From Chitinophagaceae bacterium (GTDB lineage: Bacteria > Bacteroidota > Bacteroidia > Chitinophagales > Chitinophagaceae): 32,661 bases of DNA. This document shows positions 1 to 7,755 of the stretch, piece after piece (the stretch's first letter is position 1; each line of letters starts with the position of its first letter). The notes below the pieces were generated by a model. It saw only the letters and a program-made list of their open reading frames with translations, searched no databases and was not told the DNA's origin. A program made the translations under genes and the position numbers. The stretch is from NCBI GenBank assembly GCA_017882215.1, contig JADGPX010000004.1, positions 1-32,661 on the forward strand, read 5' to 3'.

Positions 1-62
1 AATACGAAGTACCCGTAAACAAAAATGCTGCCATGCAACTGCGAACAGGAAAAGTATGTTAA
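1..62 (+). CDS. C-terminal end of an unidentified protein (partial)
   Basis: One frame is open from the window edge to a TAA at 60-62 and encodes about 19 residues ending in ...QLRTGKVC. The following gene starts 22 bases later on the same strand, so this is probably the tail of an upstream gene in the same transcription unit. Too little is visible to name a family, and a chance open frame of this length cannot be excluded. Confidence 0.4.
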   Translation, partial: YEVPVNKNAAMQLRTGKVC

Positions 63-84
63 TTTTAACGCTAAAATATAATTT

Positions 85-417
85 ATGGTAGACCAACAAC
101 TAATTACAGCCAGTAACCAGCTTGAAGGTTACAAGATCACAAAACATTTAGGCATAGTACGCGGCATTACTGTTCGCTCACGAAGTATTTTCGGAAATAT
201 TGGCGCAGGATTGCAAACCCTGGTGGGCGGGAAGATCACCATTTTTGTTGAGCTCTGCGAAAGAGCAAGAGAGGAAGCTTTTCAAGCTATGATACAACAT
301 GCCAATGAAAGAGGCGCTAATGCAATTATCAATATTCGCTACGATGCAAACGAAGTAATGCAGGGCGTTACTGAAGTTTTGTGTTATGGCACGGCAGTGC
401 AGGTGGTGAATGTGTGA
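85..417 (+). CDS. YbjQ-like (UPF0145) heavy-metal-binding-domain protein
   Basis: This 110-residue protein matches the YbjQ/UPF0145 family in length and layout. The family forms small cytoplasmic oligomers of unknown precise function. Visible features are the N-terminal stretch ending GYKITKHLGIVRG, a central glycine-rich turn (GNIGAGLQTLVGGK), a helix rich in charged residues (ELCERAREEAF) and the family-typical GANAIINIRYDANEV near residues 76-90, followed by a C-terminal beta strand. Length is normal, so it looks complete. The ATG at 85 follows an AT-rich spacer with no clear ribosome binding site. The 'heavy-metal-binding' label comes from the domain name; I see no Cys/His cluster that proves metal binding. 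Confidence 0.8.
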   Translation: MVDQQLITASNQLEGYKITKHLGIVRGITVRSRSIFGNIGAGLQTLVGGKITIFVELCERAREEAFQAMIQHANERGANAIINIRYDANEVMQGVTEVLCYGTAVQVVNV

Positions 418-520
418 GGTGTGATGAATGAAATAAATAAACAGGTTTGAAAATAGGACTTCTTTAGGGAGTTCGTATATTTATTAGTTATAAGTTTTTT
501 AAAATATTATTAAAAAAATT

Positions 521-1048
521 ATGAAGATATTTATTATTTTAATCTCAATTTGTTTTTCTATCGTTGGATACGGACAACAACAGAAAACTAAACCTATTTC
601 ACAATGACAACCCATTTATTTCATTGATTCTGTAAAAATAGATTTGCCGCAATTGTTTTTCGATCCAAATAAAATTGCAGATATTAATGTTGTTAGTAAT
701 TACTATGATTCCGCAAAACAAATTCATGGCAAGATGTTCATTACATCCAAAGATCCAAAAGATTTTAATTTTTTATCCGTTGCTGACATAACAAACGCTT
801 ATAAAAAGGGCACAAAAACACCAACAATTTTTATGTTGGACAATGAATTTCTGAAAGACATTGCTGCATTTAAAATTGACTCATCATATATTTTAAAGGT
901 TGAAGTTTTACGAGCATCAGAAATTGAATATTTAAAAAACACTCTTCCCAATTTAACGATTGTGAAAATAATAACACGAACGAAAGAAAATCTTGACAGG
1001 CAAAATCAAATAAGAATTCAGGGAACAGAAACCACTTTGAGAAAATAA
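521..1048 (+). pseudogene. Secreted protein of unknown function interrupted by an in-frame TGA
   Basis: An ATG at 521 opens a 176-codon frame that encodes a Sec signal peptide (MKIFIILISICFSIVGYG, cleavage expected around GYG-QQQ) and then a soluble domain. Codon 29 is TGA (605-607), in the context CAA-TGA-CAA. After it the same frame runs on without interruption to the TAA ending at 1048. The downstream part alone would have to start at a TTG (644), without its signal peptide, which is unlikely. The domain carries DSAKQIHGKMFITSKDPKDF and later KTPTIFMLDNEFLKD; I do not recognise a characterised family. A substitution such as TGG to TGA would explain everything. Alternatives are a sequencing error or stop-codon readthrough. 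Standard TGA stops end other genes here, so recoding of the genetic code is not supported. Confidence 0.65.
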
Positions 1049-1083
1049 ATCTGCCACCAACTTTGCATGTTGCAAATTTAAAA

Positions 1084-2766
1084 TCAACTCAAATACTTTC
1101 CAACAATAGGCACTCTTCTTCCAACACCAAATGCTTTTGGTGAAATACGAATAATGGGACAAAACTGGTTGCGTTTGTATTCATTAATGTTCACCAGTTT
1201 TAAAACTTTATCAACCAGAGCAGGATCAAAATCCTGTGCTTTTATCTGGTCAGGTCCCTGTGTTCTTTCAATGTATTGATATAATATTTTATCAAGAATT
1301 GCATATTCAGGAAGACTGTCACTGTCTTTTTGATCAGGACGTAATTCTGCTGAAGGCGCTTTGTTAATGATGTTAGCAGGAATTATTTCTTTCTCGCGAT
1401 TTATATATTTTGCCAGCTCATAGATTTGCATTTTATAACAATCACCAAGCACACCTAAGCCTCCTGCCATGTCACCATATAAAGTTCCATAACCGGTAGC
1501 CAGCTCACTTTTGTTGGATGTATTAAGTAAAATATATCCAAACTTATTGGCAATAGCCATCAACAAATTTCCTCTTATCCTGCTTTGAATATTTTCTTCT
1601 GCAACACTAAATGGAAGATCTTTAAAAACAGGTTTCAGTTCTTTTAAAAAATCTTCATAAATATTTTTTATCAGAATAATATCATAAGGATTGCCGTTAT
1701 TCTTACTTAATTTTTCTGCATCACCGATTGAATGTGAAGATGAATATTGGGAAGGCATTAAAACAGCTCTTACATTTTCACAACCTAAAGCTCTGCAGGC
1801 GAGTGCAATAGTTACAGCGCTATCTATACCACCACTGCTGCCAACGATTGCTTTACTAAAACTCATCTTGGTAAAATAATCTCTTATCCCAAGAATCAGT
1901 GCATCATGAACCTGGGCAACGTTCAATGTTTCAGTAAATTGTATTGGCTCCAAAAGCTGATACGGCATGGCTTGCACCGGTTCTATAACAGGTGCTTCAA
2001 TAGTTCCGTCATCATTTAAAATTATTTCTTCAAGATGTTCTTTAAACTGGGGAAATTCTTTACACAGGTTTCCATCTTTATCAAATACCAGCGAAGCGCC
2101 ATCAAACACCACTTCAGTTTGTGCGCCAATTGCATTGCAGTAAAAAAGGGGAAGTTTATATTTTATAACATTCGACTTAATGGTTGCTTTCCGGTCTTCA
2201 TCATGTGTATAATCAAAAGGAGATGCAGAAAGATTGATCATTACATCAGGGTGCTGCTCCATCAGTTTATCCATCGGGCAAATTCTATACAAAGGATTGT
2301 TACCTAAATTCCAAATGTCTTCGCAAATAGTTACCGCCAGCCGCTTTCCTTTAAACTCCATTATATTCCACGTAAATGCAGGTTCAAAATAACGGTACTC
2401 ATCAAACACATCATAATTAGGTAAACAGGTTTTGTGAGCAACGGCTTTTATTTCTTTTTCATAAAGAAGAAAAGCCCCATTAAAAAGATCTTTGCCATCC
2501 CATGCTGTATTTCTATCAGGTGAGCCAACCAAAACACCGATAGTATCAGCATGTTGTTTTATAATATCAATCGCATTGTAGCATTTATCAATAAAATCTT
2601 TAAAATCTAAAAAATCTTTCGGGGCATAACCGCAAATACACAATTCGCTAAACACAATAAGATCTGCATGCTGAGTTTTAGCATGTTGTATTGCATCAAT
2701 TATTTTGGCTGTATTACTTTCAAAGTTTCCTATATGATAATTCTGCTGTGCAAGAAAAATTTTCAT
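1084..2766 (-). CDS. nadE: Glutamine-dependent NAD+ synthetase
   Basis: It catalyses the last step of NAD synthesis: ATP-dependent amidation of nicotinic acid adenine dinucleotide, with ammonia taken from glutamine. The 560 residues fall into two domains. The N-terminal nitrilase-type glutaminase (about 1-260) has the expected Glu-Lys-Cys triad: E41 in FSELCICGY, K112 in AHKTCLPNY and C148 in VTICEDIWN. The C-terminal synthetase (about 280-560) has the ATP pyrophosphatase P-loop SSGGIDS at 310-316, and the conserved NTSNKSELATGYGTLYGDMAGG region follows. Length is normal for the bacterial two-domain form. A TAATTTTGC promoter box lies three bases upstream of the ATG. It is divergent from gldB, and nadC lies about 3 kb away. 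Confidence 0.97.
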   Translation of the reverse strand: MKIFLAQQNYHIGNFESNTAKIIDAIQHAKTQHADLIVFSELCICGYAPKDFLDFKDFIDKCYNAIDIIKQHADTIGVLVGSPDRNTAWDGKDLFNGAFLLYEKEIKAVAHKTCLPNYDVFDEYRYFEPAFTWNIMEFKGKRLAVTICEDIWNLGNNPLYRICPMDKLMEQHPDVMINLSASPFDYTHDEDRKATIKSNVIKYKLPLFYCNAIGAQTEVVFDGASLVFDKDGNLCKEFPQFKEHLEEIILNDDGTIEAPVIEPVQAMPYQLLEPIQFTETLNVAQVHDALILGIRDYFTKMSFSKAIVGSSGGIDSAVTIALACRALGCENVRAVLMPSQYSSSHSIGDAEKLSKNNGNPYDIILIKNIYEDFLKELKPVFKDLPFSVAEENIQSRIRGNLLMAIANKFGYILLNTSNKSELATGYGTLYGDMAGGLGVLGDCYKMQIYELAKYINREKEIIPANIINKAPSAELRPDQKDSDSLPEYAILDKILYQYIERTQGPDQIKAQDFDPALVDKVLKLVNINEYKRNQFCPIIRISPKAFGVGRRVPIVGKYLS

Positions 2767-2769
2767 ATT

Positions 2770-2778
2770 GCAAAATTA
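2770..2778 (-). promoter_or_regulatory. Putative -7 promoter box of nadE
   Basis: The minus strand reads TAATTTTGC, a full match to the Bacteroidota -7 consensus TAnnTTTG with the frequent following C. Only three bases separate it from the nadE ATG, so transcription would start at or within a few bases of the start codon. I could not identify a convincing -33 element. Confidence 0.5.
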
Positions 2779-2811
2779 ACGATTAGCAGATTGTTTCATT
2801 GGGTAAATTTG

Positions 2812-2854
2812 TTGTCTGGACTATGATTTATAGGATTAAAAGATTGTTGGATTA
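2812..2854 (-). repeat. Dispersed AATC-type repeat, copy A (between nadE and gldB)
   Basis: Read on the minus strand, this stretch has AATCC-spaced units and ends in ATAAATCATAGTCCAGACAA. The last 26 bases match the 3' end of uvrC (12968-12993) at 22 positions; the shared core is ATAAATCATRGTYCAGACAA. It sits in the short spacer between the divergent nadE and gldB genes. Confidence 0.6.
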
Positions 2855-2870
2855 AACATAGATGATATTT

Positions 2871-3884
2871 ATGAAAAGAATTTATTTTGTTCTCTTGCTA
2901 TGGATTTTTTTTTCGTGTAAGAATAATGGCATTCCTGATGTTTCAGGAATAAAAATAGAGCTGAAAGTGCAGCGCTTCGAGAAGGATTTTTTCTCCATTG
3001 ATACCAATAATATCTTAAACGAATTGCAGCGTTTGAGAATTAAATATCCTTCTTTCATTAATGATTTTACCAGCCAGATCCTTGGTTTTGATGATAAAAC
3101 TCCGCCTGATTCTCTTACAAAATATGTTCATTTATTTATAAGAGATTATCGCTTTGTAAAAGACAGCGCCGACAAGCTTTTTGGAGATTTTGAACCGCAA
3201 GAAATAGAAATAAAAAAAGGGTTGCAATTTGTGAAACATTATTTTCCTGAATACAAAGCGCCGGGTAAGATCATCACATTCATCGGTCCATTTGATGGGT
3301 ATAGTGATGTGTTAACTTCGGATGCATTTGCAGTTGGCTTACAGCTTCACATGGGCAGTAATTTTTCTTTTTTTAAAAGTGATATTGCACAGGATCTTTT
3401 CCCCAAGTACATATCCCAAAAATTTACGCCTGAATATATTCCTGTTAACTGCATAAAAAATATTATTGATGATATGTTTCCTGATAAAAGCGTTGGTAAG
3501 GCTTTAATAGAACAGATGGTTGAGAAAGGAAAACGCTTATATCTTCTTGATAAATTTTTACCTTATACTCCTGACTATTTAAAAATTGGTTATACAGAAA
3601 ACCAATTAAAAGATTCGTATACCAATGAAGCAGTTATCTGGGATTTCTTTTTAAACAATGACTTGCTGAATAATGCCGATCAAAACATAGTAAAAAATTA
3701 TATTGGTGAAAGTCCAAAAACGCAGGAATTGGGAGAAGGCTCGCCGGGTAATATCGGGGCATTCAGTGGCTGGCAGATCGTAAAAAAATACATGAGTAAA
3801 TATTCAAAAACAAGTTTACAGGAATTGATGAAAACAGATGCAAGGGAAATTTATAATCAATCAAAATACAAACCGAGGAATTAA
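2871..3884 (+). CDS. gldB: Gliding motility lipoprotein GldB
   Basis: GldB is a Bacteroidota envelope lipoprotein required for gliding and linked to type IX secretion; its biochemical role is not settled. The start chosen is the ATG at 2871 (337 residues). It gives a compact lipoprotein signal peptide ending FFSC with Cys16 as the acylated residue; an ATG three codons upstream is possible. The mature part has the family start VSGIKIELKVQRFEKDFFSID, a YPSFINDF segment, and the central GPFDGYSDVLTSDAFAVGLQ and LGSN-type region (HMGSNFSFF). The conserved tail contains EGSPGNIGAFSGWQIVKKYM. Length fits the family. No gldC follows. The rest of the gliding machinery, gldKLMN, lies about 9 kb away. 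Confidence 0.88.
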   Translation: MKRIYFVLLLWIFFSCKNNGIPDVSGIKIELKVQRFEKDFFSIDTNNILNELQRLRIKYPSFINDFTSQILGFDDKTPPDSLTKYVHLFIRDYRFVKDSADKLFGDFEPQEIEIKKGLQFVKHYFPEYKAPGKIITFIGPFDGYSDVLTSDAFAVGLQLHMGSNFSFFKSDIAQDLFPKYISQKFTPEYIPVNCIKNIIDDMFPDKSVGKALIEQMVEKGKRLYLLDKFLPYTPDYLKIGYTENQLKDSYTNEAVIWDFFLNNDLLNNADQNIVKNYIGESPKTQELGEGSPGNIGAFSGWQIVKKYMSKYSKTSLQELMKTDAREIYNQSKYKPRN

Positions 3885-3893
3885 AGATAAATA

Positions 3894-3983
3894 GTCAATT
3901 GGTCAATTGGTCAATTGGTCATTAGTCAAAATAAAATTAAAATATAATTACAGTAAATGACAAATGACTTAATGACTAATGAC
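3894..3983 (+). repeat. Intergenic GGTCAATT tandem repeat and inverted repeat between gldB and apaG
   Basis: Three tandem GGTCAATT-type units (3894-3917) run into GTCATTAGTC (3918-3927). The exact inverse GACTAATGAC occurs at 3974-3983, preceded by several AATGAC units. An AT-rich stretch separates the arms. The element fills the spacer between the convergent gldB and apaG genes and could form a hairpin acting as a two-way terminator, although there is no classic T-tract. Confidence 0.55.
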
Positions 3984-3990
3984 TGTAGAG

Positions 3991-4377
3991 TTAATTTAAT
4001 TTGAATGGAACTGTCATCTCGAATGACGGAATATTTACGTAAAACGTTTTCTTATTATTAAGATTTTCCATAAAATAAGTTCCGTGCATTTTGCCCAACT
4101 CTGTGCGAAGATTACAACCGCTGATGTATTGGTATTTTTCACCGCTATTAATTTGCGGCTGATTACCAATAACTCCTTCACCTTCTACTTCACGATGTGT
4201 GCTGTCACTATCGAAAATATACCAGTGCCGGCGCAATAATTTTACCGGGAAAGAATTGTTGTTCTCAATTGTAATGCGATAAGCAAACATGTATTCGCTT
4301 CTGAGTGGATTACTGTAATCAGGCTGGTAAAATGTTTCAACACTTATGGTTACTCCCTCCGATATTTTTGATACCAT
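3991..4377 (-). CDS. apaG: ApaG-domain protein
   Basis: ApaG proteins are small single-domain beta-sandwich (fibronectin III-like) proteins of about 125 residues, genetically linked to Co2+/Mg2+ handling and Ap4A metabolism in enterobacteria; no enzyme activity is firmly established. The 128-residue product has the family features: a VTISVETFYQPDYS opening, AYRITIENNNSFPVKLLRRHWYIFDS, then the VEGEGVIGNQPQINSGEKYQYISGC glycine-rich core and a MHGTYFMEN strand near the end. I chose the ATG at 4377 because family members begin MVS..I.EGV; a GTG three codons earlier (4386) is the alternative. It lies 110 bases downstream of the SUI1-like gene and may be transcribed separately. Confidence 0.93.
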   Translation of the reverse strand: MVSKISEGVTISVETFYQPDYSNPLRSEYMFAYRITIENNNSFPVKLLRRHWYIFDSDSTHREVEGEGVIGNQPQINSGEKYQYISGCNLRTELGKMHGTYFMENLNNKKTFYVNIPSFEMTVPFKLN

Positions 4378-4486
4378 GTTGTTCACTATGTAAAAATAAA
4401 TTAAAAACGTATAAACGTTAAAAATGTTTCAACGCTCAGTATTATTTACATAAAATACCGCCATCGGGTAAAAGGTAACCTTTCTG

Positions 4487-4828
4487 TCAGATCTTTTTTG
4501 CTTTTGAAAAGCCTTGCTTATGAAGCCATGATAATATTTTATCCCGATTATCGCCTTGTATTATTATTTCATTTTCTTTTACTGAACCACCGGTTCCGCA
4601 AAATGACTTCAGCTTTCTGCTCAATTCTTGCAGATCAGTATCTTTTCCTTCGAATCCCTGGATCAATGTAACTATTTTACCTGCTCTTTGCTTTGCATCT
4701 AAACGTATCTGTAAATTTTGTTGTGCTGGAGGAAGAGTTGTTATATCATCTGTATTTTCATCAGGCAACTTAAAATTTGGATCGGTTGAATAAACCAAGC
4801 CGGATAAATTTGATCTTTTCTTAGACAT
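4487..4828 (-). CDS. SUI1/YciH-like translation factor
   Basis: This 113-residue protein matches the bacterial YciH/SUI1 (eIF1-like) family, which resembles eukaryotic initiation factor 1 and has been linked to the accuracy of translation initiation. The N-terminal 45 residues are a variable lead containing LVYSTDPNFK. The SUI1 fold occupies about residues 50-113, with the diagnostic basic strand KQRAGKIVTLIQGFEG, the KSFCGTGGSVKENEIIIQGD core and a terminal helix (KILSWLHKQGFSKAKKI). It starts four bases after the nadC stop, so the two are almost certainly co-transcribed. Confidence 0.92.
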   Translation of the reverse strand: MSKKRSNLSGLVYSTDPNFKLPDENTDDITTLPPAQQNLQIRLDAKQRAGKIVTLIQGFEGKDTDLQELSRKLKSFCGTGGSVKENEIIIQGDNRDKILSWLHKQGFSKAKKI

Positions 4829-4832
4829 ATTT

Positions 4833-5684
4833 TTATAATAGCCGTGCTTTCAAACTCAGGTCTAAACTTTTTGCCTGGTGTATAATTGCACCGCTTGAAA
4901 TATAATCCACTCCTGTTGCTGCATACTCCTGAATATTTTCTAAGTTAATCCCTCCGCTGGCTTCAGTTTCATATTTTCCATTAATGATCTTTAAAGCCTT
5001 TTCAATTTGTTGTGGAGTAAAATTATCCAGCATGATCCTGTGTACTTTACCAACTTGTATTACTTTTTTTACATCGTCTAAACTTCTTGTTTCAATTTCA
5101 ATTTTCAGATCCAGGTTTTTTTGCTGAACATAGGTATTTGCTTTTGCAATTGCTTTTTCAATTCCGCCGCAATAATCAATGTGATTATCTTTCAGCATTA
5201 TCATATCATATAAACCAAAGCGATGATTAGTTCCACCACCGATGCGTACGGCTTCTTTTTCAAGCAAGCGAAAATTAGGGGTAGTTTTTCTTGTGTCTAA
5301 AAGTTTTGTGCTGTAGCCTTTGAGTTTATCAACGTATTGCCGGGTTAAAGTTGCGATGCCGCTCATACGCTGCATACAGTTTAATACCAGCCGCTCACAA
5401 GAAAGTATGGTATGCACTTTTGCCTGCACTTCAAAAGCAATTTCTCCAAACTGCATTTTATCTCCATCCTTTTTGTAAGCAGTAAAAAGAACAGCGGGCT
5501 CAACATATTTAAAAATAGTTTCAGCCACTTCAATGCCTGCTAAAATACCTTCTTCTTTTATTTTTAAAATTGCTTTCCCTTTTGCATCAGCATCTATACA
5601 ACACAATGTTGAATGATCACCATCACCAATATCTTCTTCCAAAGCATTTTTTATAAGGAAATCGAGTAGCTCTTTGTAATTCAT
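4833..5684 (-). CDS. nadC: Nicotinate-nucleotide pyrophosphorylase (carboxylating)
   Basis: This quinolinate phosphoribosyltransferase converts quinolinate and PRPP to nicotinate mononucleotide, CO2 and pyrophosphate in de novo NAD synthesis. The family's ordered motifs are all present: EEDIGDGDHST near the N-terminus, NCMQRMSGIATLTRQYV, the PRPP/quinolinate-binding stretch LLDTRKTTPNFR with RIGGGTNHRFGLYDMIMLKDNHI, EIETRSLDDV, IMLDNF and EASGGINLENI towards the end. The ATG at 5684 (283 residues) is preferred over a TTG six codons upstream because MNYKELLDFLI gives the usual N-terminal length. It is followed directly by the SUI1-like gene. A terminator upstream (5722-5745) insulates it from the DUF4783 gene. 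Confidence 0.97.
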   Translation of the reverse strand: MNYKELLDFLIKNALEEDIGDGDHSTLCCIDADAKGKAILKIKEEGILAGIEVAETIFKYVEPAVLFTAYKKDGDKMQFGEIAFEVQAKVHTILSCERLVLNCMQRMSGIATLTRQYVDKLKGYSTKLLDTRKTTPNFRLLEKEAVRIGGGTNHRFGLYDMIMLKDNHIDYCGGIEKAIAKANTYVQQKNLDLKIEIETRSLDDVKKVIQVGKVHRIMLDNFTPQQIEKALKIINGKYETEASGGINLENIQEYAATGVDYISSGAIIHQAKSLDLSLKARLL

Positions 5685-5721
5685 CTCAACAAAACTAAAC
5701 AATGATTTTTTGTGATGGATT

Positions 5722-5745
5722 AAAAAATCCCGCCAAATGGCGGGA
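5722..5745 (-). terminator. Rho-independent terminator after the DUF4783 gene
   Basis: On the minus strand a perfect 7-bp GC-rich stem (TCCCGCC / GGCGGGA) with a 4-base loop is followed by a run of six T. It lies 15 bases after the stop of the DUF4783 gene and before nadC. Confidence 0.88.
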
Positions 5746-5759
5746 CAATTCTAATAGAG

Positions 5760-6134
5760 CTATTTTTCAAATCTTAGTTCCTGCAGTAATTGCTTATCGC
5801 CTTTTTGCTTCATATAAATGGTTGTACGATATTCACCATTTTTTGTTTCCAAAGTACCGATAATAAATTGAGCACCTGCATTATTTCCTTTATGCACTAT
5901 TTCAAAACCTTTTACAACATTATTACTAAAAAAATCTTTTAAAACCAACTCGGCCTGGCTTTTACTATATGTATTGCTTTTATCAGTAAGCGTAATTTCA
6001 ATTGTATTATCAAAATATTTTGAAAGTTGTGAAGCATTTCCATTTTTTATTGCACTTTCCACTTCATCTACCGAAACAAATGAAGTCAAACAAAACAACA
6101 ACACAATTAAGCCATATTTTAAAAATCTGTTCAT
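5760..6134 (-). CDS. DUF4783 secreted protein
   Basis: This is a 124-residue protein of the Bacteroidota DUF4783 family, an NTF2-like fold of unknown role, probably periplasmic. Residues 1-22 form a Sec signal peptide (MNRFLKYGLIVLLFCLTSFVS). The mature domain starts DEVESAIKNGNASQLSKYFDN, typical of NTF2-like proteins that open with a helix followed by a repeat of small residues, and continues with TYSKSQAELVLKDFF and GFEIVHKG. The gene stands alone: it is divergent from gpmI upstream and has its own terminator downstream. No catalytic residues can be assigned. Confidence 0.8.
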   Translation of the reverse strand: MNRFLKYGLIVLLFCLTSFVSVDEVESAIKNGNASQLSKYFDNTIEITLTDKSNTYSKSQAELVLKDFFSNNVVKGFEIVHKGNNAGAQFIIGTLETKNGEYRTTIYMKQKGDKQLLQELRFEK

Positions 6135-6178
6135 GTGTATAAGTTAACTACATTAAATTTTGCCAAAAACGTGCCAAC

Positions 6179-6221
6179 TAACTTTGATAGTGCATCTTTT
6201 AATTCTAATAAATTAACTTTG
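6179..6221 (+). promoter_or_regulatory. Two tandem -7 promoter boxes upstream of gpmI
   Basis: TAACTTTG occurs twice, at 6179-6186 and 6214-6221, both full matches to the Bacteroidota -7 consensus TAnnTTTG. The proximal copy ends four bases before the gpmI ATG and would give a leaderless or nearly leaderless transcript. The distal copy would give a leader of about 33 bases. Both copies could be used, or only one. Confidence 0.5.
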
Positions 6222-6225
6222 ATTT

Positions 6226-7746
6226 ATGGTAGAGAAAAAACTTATACTAATTATAATGGATGGATGGGGACTTGGAAAAATAAAATCAAGCGATGCAATT
6301 CAAAATGCTAATGTTCCATTCGTTAGTTCATTATATTCTAAATATCCAAATACTACTTTAGTTACATGCGGTGAAGCAGTGGGGTTACCTGCAGGTCAAA
6401 TGGGTAATAGTGAAGTAGGGCATTTAAATTTAGGCGCAGGAAGAATTGTTTACCAGGAATTGGAAAGGATAAATGTTGCTATCAGGAACGGGGAATTCAA
6501 AAAAAATGAATCGCTTTTAAATACCATCCAATATGCAAAAAATAATAATAAGCCTTTACATTTAATGGGACTTGTAAGCGATGGTGGTGTTCATTCCCAT
6601 ATTGAACATCTAAAAGCAATCACAAGTATTTGCAAAGAAGAGGGATTACAAAACGTATTTGTTCATGCATTTACTGACGGCAGAGATACAGATCCTAAAA
6701 GTGGCATTCATTTTTTAAAAGAATTACAGGATCATTTAAATAATACAACAGGAAAAATAGCAACAGTTGTTGGGCGTTATTATGCAATGGACCGTGATAA
6801 GCGCTGGGAAAGAATTAAAATTGCTTATGATGCTTTAGTGAACAGGATTGGCAGAACGACCAGTGATATTTTTGATGCTGTAGAACAATCTTATCAAATG
6901 AATGTTACAGATGAATTTATAAAGCCAATAATTAATCAGGAAATTCCGGATTCAAATATAAAAGATGGAGACGTGGTACTATGCTTTAATTTTCGTACCG
7001 ATCGTTGCAGGGAGATAACACAGGTGCTTACGCAAACGCCGATACCTGATTTTGGCATGAACCCATTGTCACTTTATTTTACTACAATGAGCCGTTATGA
7101 TCATACATTTAAAAACATCAATGTGATTTTTGAAACCGATGATCTTAAAAATACACTCGGAGATATTCTTGCACAACAACATAAAAAACAAATACGAATT
7201 GCTGAAACAGAAAAATATCCGCATGTAAGTTTCTTTTTCAGTGGCGGCAGAGAAGTGCCTTTTGAAGGTGAAAAAAGAATTATGATCCCCTCACCAAAAG
7301 TTGCAACGTATGATCTGCAGCCGGAGATGAGTGCATATGAGGTAACAGAAGCTCTTCTCCCTGAAATAAAAAATAAAACAGCTGATTTTATCTGTTTGAA
7401 TTTTGCCAACACAGACATGGTAGGACATACAGGCGTTTGGGAAGCGGTTATAAAAGCCGCTGAAACAGTAGATAAATGTGTAGAAAAGGTTGTTACTGCT
7501 GCATTGGAAAATGGATATACAATCTTCTTAACTGCAGATCATGGTAATGCAGATTATATGATAAATGAAGATGGCACACCCAATACTGCGCATACATTAA
7601 ATTTGGTTCCGTTCTTTATTATTGATAAAGAATGGAAGGGAAATATAAAACCAGGTAAACTTGGCGATATTGCACCCACTATTTTAACCATGATAAAATT
7701 ACCTATACCAAAAGAAATGACAGGTAACATTTTAATAAACTCTTGA
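6226..7746 (+). CDS. gpmI: 2,3-bisphosphoglycerate-independent phosphoglycerate mutase
   Basis: This glycolytic and gluconeogenic enzyme interconverts 3- and 2-phosphoglycerate through a phosphoserine intermediate and needs Mn2+. The 506-residue length is standard. Metal and catalytic motifs of the alkaline-phosphatase-fold domain are visible at both ends: D12 in MDGWG, the phosphorylated S62 in GNSEVGH, and near the C-terminus NFANTDMVGHTG and TADHGNADYM. The inserted phosphotransferase domain (about 80-310) carries HAFTDGRDTDPKSG and VGRYYAMDRDKRWER. It is followed nine bases later by the haem-binding-domain gene, suggesting co-transcription. Confidence 0.98.
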   Translation: MVEKKLILIIMDGWGLGKIKSSDAIQNANVPFVSSLYSKYPNTTLVTCGEAVGLPAGQMGNSEVGHLNLGAGRIVYQELERINVAIRNGEFKKNESLLNTIQYAKNNNKPLHLMGLVSDGGVHSHIEHLKAITSICKEEGLQNVFVHAFTDGRDTDPKSGIHFLKELQDHLNNTTGKIATVVGRYYAMDRDKRWERIKIAYDALVNRIGRTTSDIFDAVEQSYQMNVTDEFIKPIINQEIPDSNIKDGDVVLCFNFRTDRCREITQVLTQTPIPDFGMNPLSLYFTTMSRYDHTFKNINVIFETDDLKNTLGDILAQQHKKQIRIAETEKYPHVSFFFSGGREVPFEGEKRIMIPSPKVATYDLQPEMSAYEVTEALLPEIKNKTADFICLNFANTDMVGHTGVWEAVIKAAETVDKCVEKVVTAALENGYTIFLTADHGNADYMINEDGTPNTAHTLNLVPFFIIDKEWKGNIKPGKLGDIAPTILTMIKLPIPKEMTGNILINS

Positions 7747-7755
7747 ATAATTTAT

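Noticed and set aside
605-607. TGA read as Trp through an altered genetic code
   Set aside because: Several confident genes in the window end with TGA (for example gpmI, the partner of uvrC upstream and fabF), so the standard code applies.
1072-1080. TAAATTTGC promoter-like box on the minus strand between the secreted-protein relic and nadE
   Set aside because: No gene lies downstream on the minus strand; the overlapping TTTGCA/TGCAAA pair is more consistent with a weak hairpin between convergent gene ends.
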